From NCBI RefSeq assembly GCF_000473045.1, contig NZ_AXAY01000015.1, positions 124,001-188,000 of the forward strand: 64,000 nt of DNA, given 5' to 3'. Below, in pieces: positions 16,979 to 26,199 of the stretch (the first letter of the stretch is position 1; every line of letters starts with the position of its first letter). The DNA is from Bradyrhizobium sp. WSM3983. GTDB lineage: Bacteria; Pseudomonadota; Alphaproteobacteria; Rhizobiales; Xanthobacteraceae. The position numbers and the translations under genes were made by a program. The notes beneath the pieces were generated by a model, which saw only the letters and a program-made list of their open reading frames with translations, did not search any database and had not been told where the DNA came from.

Positions 16979-18706
16979 TCATGCAGCTGCCGACCGGTTG
17001 TTCTCGAGCGGAATTCCGCCGGCGTGATGGGCGGCGATGTAGCCGAACGTCATGGCTGGACCGAGGGTGATGCCGCCGGCTGGATAGCGGCCGGCCATGA
17101 TGCTCGACATGTCGTTGCCGACGGCATAGAGGCCCTCGATCGGCTTGCTCTCGGCATCGAGCACGCGCGCATGCTCGTCCGTGTCGAGCCCTGCGAAAGT
17201 GCCGAGACTGCCGGCGACGATCTTCACCGCGTAGAACGGACCGGCCTCGATCGGGGCGACGCAGGGATTCGGCTGATGCGCGGCTTCGCCCTGCACGCGA
17301 TTGTACGGCGTGTCGCCGCGGCCGAAGGCGGGGTCCTCGCCGCGCGCGGCAAATCCGTTGTAGTCCGCGATCGTCGTTTCGAGGGCGGCCGCGGCGATGC
17401 CACAGGCGCGCGCGAGCGCCGAGATGCTTTTCCCCCGCTTGAGATAGTCGTTGCGAAGCCATGGGCGGATCGGGAAGGGCGAAGGGCGAACCCGGCCCAG
17501 TCCGTAACGCTTGATGAAGGTCGTATCGCAGATCGCCCACGCCTCCGCCGGCTCGCCTGTGGGCGTCGCGGCGAACAGTGCCTTCATCACGTCGTGGTAG
17601 GAAGCGGCCTCGTTGGTGAAGCGCCGTCCGTCCTTGCGCACCATGATCAGGCCCGGCTTGGCGCGCTCGATCAGATGCGGGAAGCAGCCGACGGTGCCGC
17701 CCTGATACGGTACCAGCGACACGGGCGCCCAGGCGCCGTTGTCGGAAAGATCGGTGCGCATTCTTCCGCCCGCGGTCTCGCCGAGGCGGATGCCGTCGCC
17801 GGTATTGCTCTCCGGCGCAGCGGACCAGTGCTCGCGGCCGCTCGGCGCGTGCGCGAACAGCGCAGCCTTCCGTGCCACGTCGTGCGGAAAGCCGCCGCAG
17901 GCGAGCACGACGCCGCGCCGCGCACGGATATCGAATGCGTTGCCGTCCTGTCCGACACGAGCGCCGACCACGCGCGATCCCTGCGTCGACAGCGACCGCG
18001 CCGGCGTCGCCGTCATGATCCGCACGCCGAGCTCATCGGCCGATTTCAGAAGCCGCGCCACCAGCGCGTTGCCGTTGGCCAGGTGCATGCCGCGGCCGAA
18101 GCGCAGCAGGTCGTAGAAGTGCCGCGCCAGCCGTCGCGCGACGTGCAGGAAGGAGCCGAGCGACGAACTGGCGTTCAGAAAGTGCCGAAGATCGGCGCCC
18201 GAGGCGATCCCCATGCCGAAGGGCGACACTTCCTTGAGCGGCGGCCTGAGATCGCGGATGCGCGGGCCAAGCTCGCGGCCGTCCAACGGCGCCGCGCAGA
18301 CCGATCGCCCGCCCGTTACCGCGCCCGGGCTGTTGCCGTGGAAATCGGGAATCTGGTTGCCGTCGATGAAGGCGAGGCGGGTCTCGCGCTGGAAGAAGTC
18401 GATCATGCGCGGGCCCTGATCGAGAAACATCTCGATGCGAGCAGGGTCGTAACCCTCGGCAAGCTCGTGCTGCAGATAGCGCCTGGGCTGCTCCGGATCT
18501 TCGACGATGCCGGCCGCCTGCGCGAGCGGATTGCGCGGGATCCACATCCAGCCGCCGGACCACGCCGTGGTGCCGCCGAGCTGCGTGTCCTTCTCGATCA
18601 GCAGGACGTCGAGGCCGAATGAGGCGCCGGTGACGGCCGCCGCCAGTCCTCCCGCGCCCGAACCAATCACGAGCAGGTCACAGTCGACGATGTCAGTCTT
18701 GGCCAT
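16979..18706 (-). CDS. FAD-dependent oxidoreductase, KstD/fumarate-reductase flavoprotein family (1)
   Basis: 575 residues. N-terminal dinucleotide fold DLLVIGSGAGGLAAAVTGAS, then LLIEKDTQLGGTTAWSGGWMW. C-terminal FAD closure GLYAVGNDMSSIMAGRYPAG. This architecture is that of 3-ketosteroid-delta1-dehydrogenases and related enzymes that remove two hydrogens next to a ring ketone. It lies 9 bp after a second gene of the same family. No other steroid gene is visible in the cluster, so the substrate may be a smaller cyclic ketone. Confidence 0.9.
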   Translation of the reverse strand: MAKTDIVDCDLLVIGSGAGGLAAAVTGASFGLDVLLIEKDTQLGGTTAWSGGWMWIPRNPLAQAAGIVEDPEQPRRYLQHELAEGYDPARIEMFLDQGPRMIDFFQRETRLAFIDGNQIPDFHGNSPGAVTGGRSVCAAPLDGRELGPRIRDLRPPLKEVSPFGMGIASGADLRHFLNASSSLGSFLHVARRLARHFYDLLRFGRGMHLANGNALVARLLKSADELGVRIMTATPARSLSTQGSRVVGARVGQDGNAFDIRARRGVVLACGGFPHDVARKAALFAHAPSGREHWSAAPESNTGDGIRLGETAGGRMRTDLSDNGAWAPVSLVPYQGGTVGCFPHLIERAKPGLIMVRKDGRRFTNEAASYHDVMKALFAATPTGEPAEAWAICDTTFIKRYGLGRVRPSPFPIRPWLRNDYLKRGKSISALARACGIAAAALETTIADYNGFAARGEDPAFGRGDTPYNRVQGEAAHQPNPCVAPIEAGPFYAVKIVAGSLGTFAGLDTDEHARVLDAESKPIEGLYAVGNDMSSIMAGRYPAGGITLGPAMTFGYIAAHHAGGIPLENNRSAAA

Positions 18707-18715
18707 GGGTCGAGC

Positions 18716-20440
18716 TCATGCGGCGCGCTGCGCCTGTGTTCCGCCGAGCGCATGACGGATCGCGCGGTAGGCGAACGTGATGGCCGGACCGATTGTGATG
18801 CCCGGACCTGGATAGGTGCCGCCCATAATTGAATTGGCCTCGTTGCCGCAGGCATAAAGGCCGGCGATCGGGCTGTTGTCGGCCCGCGTCACCTGCGCCC
18901 ATTCGTTGATGACGAGACCGGTCGCAGCGCCGATGTCGCCGGGATAGAGCCGCACGGCGTAGTAGGGCGCCGTCGCGATCGGGCCGAGGGTCGGATTGGG
19001 GCCAACCGAAACGTCGCCGTTGACACGGTGATATGGGGTGGTGCCGCGGCCGAACTCGGTGTCGGTGCCGCTTGCCGCATAGCGGTTCATCGCTGTGACC
19101 GTGGCTTCGAGATTGGCCGCCGGCACGCCGATCTTGCCGGCGAGCTCGCTGATCGTCGCACCCGCTGTCAGATAGCCGTCGGCGAGATAGGGCGCGAGGC
19201 CGCGCGTGCCCATGCGCACCATGCCGAGGCCGTATTTAGTTAAGCCCACTGCGTCGGTGATGATGAAGCAGGGAATGCAGGGCTCGTTCTTGTTGCGCTC
19301 GAACATCGCCCGCGCGAACAGATGATAGGAAACGGACTCGTTGACGAAGCGGCGGCCGGTCTGGTCGACGCAGACGGTGCCAGGCTTGCTGCGGTCCATG
19401 ACGAAATGCGGGAAGCTCGCCGTGCTGCCGTCGGCGCGCCGCCGGATCGAGACCGGTGCCCAGAACGCGCTGTCGAGATTGCCTTCGCCGAGGCGCGCGC
19501 CCAGCCGGAGGGCGATATCCTGCATCGCGCCGGTGTGCCCCGGAGCCGACGGGCTGCAAGCCTCGCCCTCGGGCAGCAATTCACTGCGCCGCTGCGGATG
19601 CCTGTTGAAGCCGCCGGCGGCGAGAACGATGCCCTGCGTGGCGGTCACCTGCCGCGTGGTCGTACCCGATCTCAGCACTGCGCCGGTGACAGCGCCGTTC
19701 TCCGTGACGAGATCCTGCACCTCGGTACGGACCAGGATGTCGACGGCGCGCGCGTTGAGCGACGCCAGGAAGCGACCGATCAGCGCGTTCCCCATGACAA
19801 GGCGCGAGCCCCGGCGGCCCTTCAATCGGTCGCCGGCATAGTGTGCCATAATCTTCACGGCATGGGCGAAGGAGCGTGCCGACTTCTTGATGCCGAGCAG
19901 GTGGCCGATGTCGGTCCGATCGACCATCATGCCGCCGAAGATCGTGAACTCCGGAATCGGCGGGCGTATCTTTTCGAGATCGGCGCCGAGGCTGCGGCCA
20001 TCGAACGGCACGGGCTCCAGCGCGCGGCCGCGCATGGTCGCGCCTTCGAATTGCTGCTCGTAGTCCGGATGGGTCGCGTAGGGGCGGAACTTGACTTCGC
20101 TGCTCGCCTCGAGCGTCGCCACCGCGTCGGGCGCGCTTTCAAGGAAGGCCTCCCGCATCGCGGGCGCGGAGTGGTTACCGACAACTCCGTCGAGGAACTT
20201 GCGGACCTTCTCGCGGCTGTCGTCGGGGTTGATGTTCTTGGAATGATGCGAGTTCGGCATCCACGTCGTGGCAGCCGACAATGCGCTGGTGCCGCCGACA
20301 TATTCGGTGCGTTCGACCACGAGCACCTTGCGGCCCTCGATGGCCGCAAATAGCGCCGCGGCCATGCCGGCGGCGCCCGAGCCGATCACGACGACGTGGT
20401 AGCAGGCGCCATCCGAAATTGCGTCGATGGTCCTGAACAT
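18716..20440 (-). CDS. FAD-dependent oxidoreductase, KstD/fumarate-reductase flavoprotein family (2)
   Basis: 574 residues and paralogous to the next gene downstream. Motifs: VVVIGSGAAGMAAALFAA, LVVERTEYVGGTSALSAAT and the end motif GLYACGNEANSIMGGTYPGP. ATG 20440 (MFRTIDAIS) follows AGGTAAGG and lies 4 bp after the shikimate-dehydrogenase-like stop; an upstream GTG would overlap that gene. Two adjacent paralogues may act at different positions of one ring or form a hetero-oligomer; this is inference. Confidence 0.9.
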   Translation of the reverse strand: MFRTIDAISDGACYHVVVIGSGAAGMAAALFAAIEGRKVLVVERTEYVGGTSALSAATTWMPNSHHSKNINPDDSREKVRKFLDGVVGNHSAPAMREAFLESAPDAVATLEASSEVKFRPYATHPDYEQQFEGATMRGRALEPVPFDGRSLGADLEKIRPPIPEFTIFGGMMVDRTDIGHLLGIKKSARSFAHAVKIMAHYAGDRLKGRRGSRLVMGNALIGRFLASLNARAVDILVRTEVQDLVTENGAVTGAVLRSGTTTRQVTATQGIVLAAGGFNRHPQRRSELLPEGEACSPSAPGHTGAMQDIALRLGARLGEGNLDSAFWAPVSIRRRADGSTASFPHFVMDRSKPGTVCVDQTGRRFVNESVSYHLFARAMFERNKNEPCIPCFIITDAVGLTKYGLGMVRMGTRGLAPYLADGYLTAGATISELAGKIGVPAANLEATVTAMNRYAASGTDTEFGRGTTPYHRVNGDVSVGPNPTLGPIATAPYYAVRLYPGDIGAATGLVINEWAQVTRADNSPIAGLYACGNEANSIMGGTYPGPGITIGPAITFAYRAIRHALGGTQAQRAA

Positions 20441-20444
20441 GACC

Positions 20445-21254
20445 TTACCTCGCGCCGTCGCGTGCAAGCAGGAAGTCGATCATCGAGCTCTGCAGCGCAT
20501 TGTACATGTCGGTGCCGGTCGAGGTCCGGCATCCCAGGCGCCGGGCGGACTCGACGAGTGGTGAGACCGCCGGGCTGGTGACGACGCAGCCGACGAAGGT
20601 GCCGGCATTGAGCTTCGAGACGTCGACCGGATAGGGATCGCCCGCCCTCATGCCCAGCGGAGTCGCGTTGGCGACCAGCTCGAAGCCGGAAGGGTCCGCC
20701 GAGCCCGCATGGATATCGGCCCGGCCGAGCGTCTTGAGCTTGGCAATCAACTGCTCTCGGCGGGCGGTTTCGCTGTCGTGGACCGCGAGCGAGCGCACGC
20801 CGGCCTCGACCAGCGCCATGCCGATCGCCGAACCTGCGCCGCCGGCGCCGACCAGCAGTGCGCGCTTGCCGGCGGGTTCGCCGCCATTGGCGCGCACCGC
20901 GCCGACGAAGCCGAGCCCGTCGACGATGTCGCCGTGCCAGCCGCCTTCCGGCCGCCGCCGCAGGATGTTGACCGAGCAGAGCAGGCGCGACCGCTTGGTC
21001 GCGCTGGCGCAGAACGCGAAGCAGGCAAATTTGTGCGGAACCGTGACGATGATGCCGTCGAGATTGCGAACCTCCGTCAACGCGGTGAGCAACGCTTCCA
21101 GATGGGCACCATGGACCTGCACGGGCACCAGGATGCCGTCATAGCCGCGATCGACGAAAGCCTTCGTGACGCCGCCAGGCGATTTCACCTGCGCGATGGG
21201 GTCGCCGACGATCACGTTGAGGCGCGTCGCGCCGGTCAGATTCAGGCTGATCAT
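20445..21254 (-). CDS. Shikimate/quinate dehydrogenase-like protein
   Basis: 269 residues, the normal AroE length. Substrate domain: LNVIVGDPIAQVKSPGGVTKA and IIVTVPHKFACF, with the lysine of the VPHK motif. NADP domain: ALLVGAGGAGSAIGMALVEAG, then VANATPLGM. The strand-1 region has SPGG in place of the usual SxSP substrate-site serines, so the substrate may differ from shikimate. ATG 21254 (MISLNL) is 16 bp after the transporter gene. A housekeeping aroE would not normally sit in a catabolic operon, so a degradative role is likely. Confidence 0.88.
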   Translation of the reverse strand: MISLNLTGATRLNVIVGDPIAQVKSPGGVTKAFVDRGYDGILVPVQVHGAHLEALLTALTEVRNLDGIIVTVPHKFACFAFCASATKRSRLLCSVNILRRRPEGGWHGDIVDGLGFVGAVRANGGEPAGKRALLVGAGGAGSAIGMALVEAGVRSLAVHDSETARREQLIAKLKTLGRADIHAGSADPSGFELVANATPLGMRAGDPYPVDVSKLNAGTFVGCVVTSPAVSPLVESARRLGCRTSTGTDMYNALQSSMIDFLLARDGAR

Positions 21255-21270
21255 TCTTGTTGTTCTCTTG

Positions 21271-23802
21271 TTATGCCGCTCCGCGGGCTTCTGCCGGCTC
21301 GGCCTGCACGACGCCGAGCAGGCGGGCCTGCAGTTCATGGTCTTGCTCCAGGATCACCGCGTCGCCGGTGAATGCGATCTGGCCGTTCACCAGCACATAG
21401 GCGCGATCGACGATGGGCAGGACGAGTTCGGCATGATGCTCGACGATGACCATGGCGACTTTGCCACGCAGCTTGATGAGCGCGTCCATGACTTCCTTGA
21501 CTACGGCCGGTGCGAGGCCTTCGAAGGGCTCGTCGAGCAGGATCAGTTTGCTCGGTACCATCAGGGCGCGAGCGATCGCGACCATCTGGCGCTCGCCGCC
21601 CGACAGGCTCTCGGCCTTGGCGCCGCGGCGCTCACGCAGGCGAGGGAACAGCTCGAACGCCCCGTCGAGCCCGATGCCGCCCGGGCGGGCCGCAAGCTGC
21701 AGATTTTCGGTGACCGTCAGATTAGGGAACAGCCGGCGTCCCTCGGGTACCAGGGACACGCCAAGCCGGTTGATCTCGTAGGGCTTCAGATGGGTGAGCG
21801 GCTTGCCCTCGAACAGGATGTCGCCGCTGCTCGCGGTCAGCGTCCCGCTAAGGCTGCGCAGCAGGGTCGTCTTGCCGACACCGTTGCGGCCGAGCAGCGC
21901 GACGGCTTCGCCCGCGTGCACGATAAGATCGACGGACTCCAGGACCGTGCTCCCGCCATAGCCTGCGGAGACGCGGCTCGCGACAAGCACAGCCGCTGCC
22001 TGTGCATGCGCGACGCGCTCGATCGCCGGCGGCGGGGCCTGCGCGCCGTCCTTGGCGGCGCCGAGATAGGCCGCGATCACGTCGGGATTGGCCGCGACTT
22101 CCGAGGGCTTGCCGTCGGCAATCATGCGTCCCTGGTGGAGCACCGAGATCCGGTCGGAGATCGCCAGCACGCGGTCGATGTCGTGTTCGATCAGCAGCAC
22201 GCCCTGGCACTGTGCGAGCTTCCGGATCAGCTCGGCGACGACGACGCGGTCGGCTTCGGCGAGGCCCGCCAGCGGCTCGTCGAGCAGCAGCAGCTTGGAG
22301 TCAATCGCAAGCGTGATCCCAATCTCGAGCAGGCGCTTGGCGCCATGTGGGAGATTGACGCATTGCTCGGCCGCGACATCGGCAAGGCCGACGGCGTTGA
22401 GGATCGACCAGGTCCGCGCGTTATCCGTGTCCACGGCATAGGCGTCGGCGAGCAGCCGGCCCGATCCCGCGCCCTGGGCCTGCACCGCCACGCGGACGTT
22501 CTCGAACACGGTGAGGTTCGGGAAGATCGAGAGGATCTGGAACGAGCGCCCGATGCCGAAGCGAGCTCGTATATGCATCGGCGCCCGCGTCACGTCGGTG
22601 CCGTCGAACACGATGCGCCCGCCGCTGGGCTTCAGCGCTCCGGACAGCATGTTGAAGAACGTCGTCTTGCCGGCGCCGTTCGGCCCGATGATGCTGTGAA
22701 GCACGCCGCTGCGGACTTCGAGGTCGATGCTCTTGGCCGTCACCAGGCTGCCGAAATTCTTGCTCAGGGCGAAAGTCTGCAACAATAGCTTGCCGCGCAC
22801 GAACCCTGCGGCGCTGCTCGTGAACGGGGCGATGACGTCGGGCCGCGGCGGGATGTCGGGGCGCACCAAGGTCCAGCGCTGCCGACCGTAGAGCCGTTGC
22901 CACAGTCCCTGCATGCCTTCCGGAGATGTCAGCGCAAACAGCATCAGGATCGGCGCGAAGATCAGCCACCAGTTCTCGGTGACGGCCGAGAGCCGGTCCT
23001 CGAGCAGGATGAAGGCGATCGCGCCCCACAACGGTCCGAGCACGTGATGCACGCCTCCGAGCACCGTCATCAGCAGGGAATCGCCGGCATGCTGCCAGCT
23101 CAGATTGTTGGCATAGACGCCCTCCAGCATGAGGGTGAGCAGGCCGCCGCCGAAACCAACGAACGTGCCGGTGAGGATCAGCGCGCCATGCCGGAAGCGA
23201 TGGACATTGTAGCCGAGACTGCTCGCGCGCTGCTCGTTGTCGCGCACCGCCTGCAGCACGCGGCCGAACGGCGAATGGGCGATCCGCCACATCAGCCAGA
23301 TGCAGACAACGACGGCGGCGACCACGAAGGCGTGGAACGACCAGGGGCTGCTGAAGCTCGTGCGATAGACGCCCTGCAGCCCGTTCTCACCACCGGTGAC
23401 GGCAGTCCATTTGAAGGCGATCTCGAAGGCGATCTGGGAAAATGCCAGCGTGAGCAGCGAGAAATACAGTCCCCTGCGGCGCAGGATGATCGCGCCGATC
23501 ACGAGCGCAAGCAGGGCGGAGAACACTGTCGCAAGCAACAGTGAGACGAGATCGTTGCCGTAGCGGCCGAGCATGAAGAAGGCGACCGCGTAGCTCGCGC
23601 AGCCGAAGAACACCGAGGCGCCGAACGGGACAAGGCCGGTATAGCCGACCAGGAGATTCACGCCGGCGCCGTAGAGGGTGTAGATCGCGATCTGGGTGAT
23701 CAGCGAGATCGGCGCGCCGAGCAGCGACCAGACCGCGGTGAGGGCCGCGAGGACGATGGCGGTGACGAACGCCGGATGGCGTAGTGCGGCAAGTTTGTTC
23801 AC
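21271..23802 (-). CDS. Triple-fusion branched-chain-type ABC transporter protein (LivM-LivG-LivF)
   Basis: 843 residues in one uninterrupted frame. Residues 1 to about 320 are a LivM-type permease (VGYTGLVPFGASVFFGCASY, SPFGRVLQAVRDNEQRA). Residues about 355-590 are a LivG ATPase (Walker A GPNGAGKTT near 373, Walker B LLLLDEPLAGLAEAD, LIEHDIDRVL). Residues about 605-843 are a LivF ATPase (GRNGVGKTT near 636, LSGGERQMVAIARAL, LILLDEPFEGLAP). The first ATPase has NLPHGAKR at the signature position. GTG 23802 overlaps the LivH stop (GTGA). With LivH and the binding protein it would complete a high-affinity importer. Confidence 0.93.
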   Translation of the reverse strand: MNKLAALRHPAFVTAIVLAALTAVWSLLGAPISLITQIAIYTLYGAGVNLLVGYTGLVPFGASVFFGCASYAVAFFMLGRYGNDLVSLLLATVFSALLALVIGAIILRRRGLYFSLLTLAFSQIAFEIAFKWTAVTGGENGLQGVYRTSFSSPWSFHAFVVAAVVVCIWLMWRIAHSPFGRVLQAVRDNEQRASSLGYNVHRFRHGALILTGTFVGFGGGLLTLMLEGVYANNLSWQHAGDSLLMTVLGGVHHVLGPLWGAIAFILLEDRLSAVTENWWLIFAPILMLFALTSPEGMQGLWQRLYGRQRWTLVRPDIPPRPDVIAPFTSSAAGFVRGKLLLQTFALSKNFGSLVTAKSIDLEVRSGVLHSIIGPNGAGKTTFFNMLSGALKPSGGRIVFDGTDVTRAPMHIRARFGIGRSFQILSIFPNLTVFENVRVAVQAQGAGSGRLLADAYAVDTDNARTWSILNAVGLADVAAEQCVNLPHGAKRLLEIGITLAIDSKLLLLDEPLAGLAEADRVVVAELIRKLAQCQGVLLIEHDIDRVLAISDRISVLHQGRMIADGKPSEVAANPDVIAAYLGAAKDGAQAPPPAIERVAHAQAAAVLVASRVSAGYGGSTVLESVDLIVHAGEAVALLGRNGVGKTTLLRSLSGTLTASSGDILFEGKPLTHLKPYEINRLGVSLVPEGRRLFPNLTVTENLQLAARPGGIGLDGAFELFPRLRERRGAKAESLSGGERQMVAIARALMVPSKLILLDEPFEGLAPAVVKEVMDALIKLRGKVAMVIVEHHAELVLPIVDRAYVLVNGQIAFTGDAVILEQDHELQARLLGVVQAEPAEARGAA

Positions 23803-24680
23803 TCGAATCTCTCCCAGCGTTCGCCAAACAGTCCGCGCGGACGGATCAGCAGGATGGCAGCCATCAGGATGTACATCGCCGCGCCGGACCACTCCGGCTG
23901 GAACTGGATGGTCATGGCGGTGGTGATGCCGACCAGGAGGCCGGCCACGATGGCGCCGAGGAAGGAGCCGAGACCGCCGATGGTCACGATCACGAAGGCT
24001 GGCATGATGGCGCCGGCGGCCATCGACGGCGAGATGGTCCAAAGCGGTGCGGCCAGCAACCCGCCGAGGCCGGCGAGCAGGCAGCCCATGCCGAACACGC
24101 CGGAAAAGACGACAGGCAGGTTGATGCCGAGCAGGCCGACCATCTCCGGATCGCGCGATCCGGCGCGAATGATTCGGCCGTAAGGCGTGTAAGCAAGGAA
24201 CGCCCAGAACAGCACGAGCACGAGCGCGGTCGTGACCAGCACGAACAACCGGTACTTGGTGATCAGGATCGGGCCGTATTCGACGAAGCCGGCCAGGAAT
24301 TTTGGTGCGGCAAAGGGAACTGGCGCGCCGCCGAAGATCAGCCGCAACACCGCCTCAGCCAGTAGCGCGAGCGCGAAAGTGAGAATTAGTCCGAGCAGCG
24401 GCTCCTTGCCGTAGAGATGCCGGATCAGGACCATCTCAACGACGACGCCGATGGCGCCGGTTAGCAGGGGCGCCGCGAGTGCCGCCCACCAACCGAATTC
24501 CTTACCGAGCACATAAGCGAGGTAGGCGCCCACCGCGAAGAAGGCGCCGTGCGCGAAATTGACGATGCCGAGCATCCCGAAAATGATCGAGAGCCCGATC
24601 GCAATCAGGACGTAGAGAAAGCCCAGCACGAGGCCGTTGACGGCCTGCGACAAGATCATATCGAGCATGGCGTCATCCAT
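23799..24680 (-). CDS. livH: LivH-type ABC permease
   Basis: 293 residues with about eight hydrophobic helices. LSIIFGMLGIVNFAHGAFFAVGAY is typical of LivH, as are TPYGRIIRAGSRDPEMVGLLGIN (cytoplasmic coupling loop) and IGGLGSFLGAIVAGLLVG. The stop overlaps the GTG of the triple fusion gene. Start ATG 24680 (MDDAML); 24668 is an alternative. The inner-membrane partner of the fused LivM half. Confidence 0.92.
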   Translation of the reverse strand: MDDAMLDMILSQAVNGLVLGFLYVLIAIGLSIIFGMLGIVNFAHGAFFAVGAYLAYVLGKEFGWWAALAAPLLTGAIGVVVEMVLIRHLYGKEPLLGLILTFALALLAEAVLRLIFGGAPVPFAAPKFLAGFVEYGPILITKYRLFVLVTTALVLVLFWAFLAYTPYGRIIRAGSRDPEMVGLLGINLPVVFSGVFGMGCLLAGLGGLLAAPLWTISPSMAAGAIMPAFVIVTIGGLGSFLGAIVAGLLVGITTAMTIQFQPEWSGAAMYILMAAILLIRPRGLFGERWERFE

Positions 24681-24746
24681 TGTTGGGTGACGACGCGCGA
24701 TGCAAAGGCCATTGGCCGTGAAACCGCGCGTCACCTTTAAGCGACG

Positions 24747-26009
24747 TCAGAGCGTGTCCATCTTGCAGGCGCTGTCGGCCTGCGAGCCAAAGGCTTTGGC
24801 AATGTCGTCCGCCGTCTTCGGCAGCTCCGCCTTGATGTCGAAATAGTCCCACTTGTCGGTGATCTTTGGATGGATGCCTGCGACCAGCACGCGATTGATC
24901 ATTTGGTGATCGAAAGAGCGATAGCCCACATCCAGATCGCCGCGACGATATTTCCAATCCTCGAGAGCGTGAACAATGGCGGCCGGTTCGGTCGACTTCG
25001 CCATCTCGATTGCTTCGAGCAGGCTCTTCATGCCGAGCCAGCCCATCCAGACCTTGTCCGCCGCCGGGCGGTTGTATTTCTTCTCGTAGGCCGCGGCCAT
25101 CGCCTGCTCTTCAGGCGGATTGTTTGGATTCTTGTACCACCAAGTGATGGTGTAGAGGCCATCGGCGGCTTCGGGGCCGACGCCCCACAGGTCGGTGTTA
25201 CCGACCGAGATCTCGGCGAAGGGGATTTTGCCCTTCATGCCGAGCTCGTTCCATTGCTTCAGGAAGGTGGTGAGGTCACTGGCGGAGATGCCGCCGATCA
25301 CCACGTCAGGCTTGGCGGCGCGGATCTTCAGGATGAACGACGAATAATCCGGCGTGCCGACCGGCACTTCGTCGGCGCCGACCACCGTGCCACCATTGCT
25401 GGTGATGTAGTCGGTGAAGGCGCGCTTGATGTCCTGGCCGAAGGCGTAGGATGCCGTCAGCAGGTACCACTTCTTGCCGATCGACGCGCAATAGGGCGCA
25501 AGGATGCGGGCATGGACATCGACCGGCGGCTGCAGGCGGAAGGTGTACTTGTTGCACGACTTGCCGGTCAGATCGCCGGTGGCTGCATTGGCGGCGACGT
25601 AGGGGATCTTGGCTTTCTTGGCCACCGACGAGATCGCCAGCGCGAAGGACGAGAGCGCGCCACCGACCATGCCGACGACCTTCTGCTCGCCCACCAGACG
25701 CTCGGCGCTCTGCTGCGCGCCTTGCGGATTGGGTTCGTCCAGCCAAACGATCTCCGCGGGCCGCCCGAGCAGCATGTTGCCTCGCTGCTCCAGTGCCAGC
25801 ATGCCGCCCTGGGCAAGATACTCTGCCTGATCGACGATGTTTCCGGTCTTGGCCCAGATCATTCCGATCTTGATCGACTCGGCCGCGGCAGCGTTGCCGA
25901 TATAGGGCATGCCGAGCCGCGAGGCCGCGAGCGAGCTCGCGCCCAAGAGCAGGCTGCGCCGGCCGATGCGCAGTCCGGTGGTCGCAAGCGTCTTCATCTG
26001 TTCCGTCAT
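24747..26009 (-). CDS. ABC transporter substrate-binding protein, Liv type, twin-arginine leader
   Basis: 420-residue periplasmic binding protein. The leader RIGRRSLLLGASSLAASRLG contains a twin-arginine-like RR and a hydrophobic run, followed by IKIGMIWAKTGN, the start of a Peripla_BP_6 domain. SYAFGQDIKRAF and ADEVPVGTPDYSSFILKI are typical interior segments. ATG 26009 follows GGGAGGAACGAA. It is the first gene of the minus-strand cluster, transcribed from a promoter with two IclR-type palindromes. Confidence 0.92.
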   Translation of the reverse strand: MTEQMKTLATTGLRIGRRSLLLGASSLAASRLGMPYIGNAAAAESIKIGMIWAKTGNIVDQAEYLAQGGMLALEQRGNMLLGRPAEIVWLDEPNPQGAQQSAERLVGEQKVVGMVGGALSSFALAISSVAKKAKIPYVAANAATGDLTGKSCNKYTFRLQPPVDVHARILAPYCASIGKKWYLLTASYAFGQDIKRAFTDYITSNGGTVVGADEVPVGTPDYSSFILKIRAAKPDVVIGGISASDLTTFLKQWNELGMKGKIPFAEISVGNTDLWGVGPEAADGLYTITWWYKNPNNPPEEQAMAAAYEKKYNRPAADKVWMGWLGMKSLLEAIEMAKSTEPAAIVHALEDWKYRRGDLDVGYRSFDHQMINRVLVAGIHPKITDKWDYFDIKAELPKTADDIAKAFGSQADSACKMDTL

Positions 26010-26089
26010 TTCGTTCCTCCCTCCTGACATGGACCGGTCTTTGCCGGCGGGCCTTTCTGTGCGGCGCTTGAGGTTGCCTGTAGCACGAC

Positions 26090-26104
26090 TGGAATTGCAT
26101 TCCA
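26090..26104. promoter_or_regulatory. IclR-type operator 1
   Basis: Perfect 15-bp palindrome TGGAAT-TGC-ATTCCA, close to the known IclR-family site (TGGAAATNATTTCCA). It lies in the divergent promoter of the ABC/catabolic cluster and the Gfo/Idh-iclR genes. Confidence 0.75.
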
Positions 26105-26123
26105 ATACCAAAATAAAAGAAAG

Positions 26124-26138
26124 TGGAATTCAATTCCA
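26124..26138. promoter_or_regulatory. IclR-type operator 2
   Basis: Perfect 15-bp palindrome TGGAAT-TCA-ATTCCA. Its centre is 34 bp from operator 1, about three helical turns, so two dimers would bind on one face of the DNA. Both half-sites are identical to those of operator 1. Confidence 0.75.
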
Positions 26139-26199
26139 ATTTAGATCGCCGCATGCTATAGGCGATCAGGGAACAACGCCAAGGCATGAAGGGGCGGAA

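Noticed and set aside
16943..18622. 559-codon plus-strand frame opposite the first KstD-like flavoprotein
   Set aside because: The minus strand encodes full FAD-binding motifs at both ends; the plus frame has no recognisable domain.
21166..22788. 540-codon plus-strand frame opposite the Liv ATPase domains
   Set aside because: The minus strand has both Walker motifs of two ATPases; the plus frame is a shadow.
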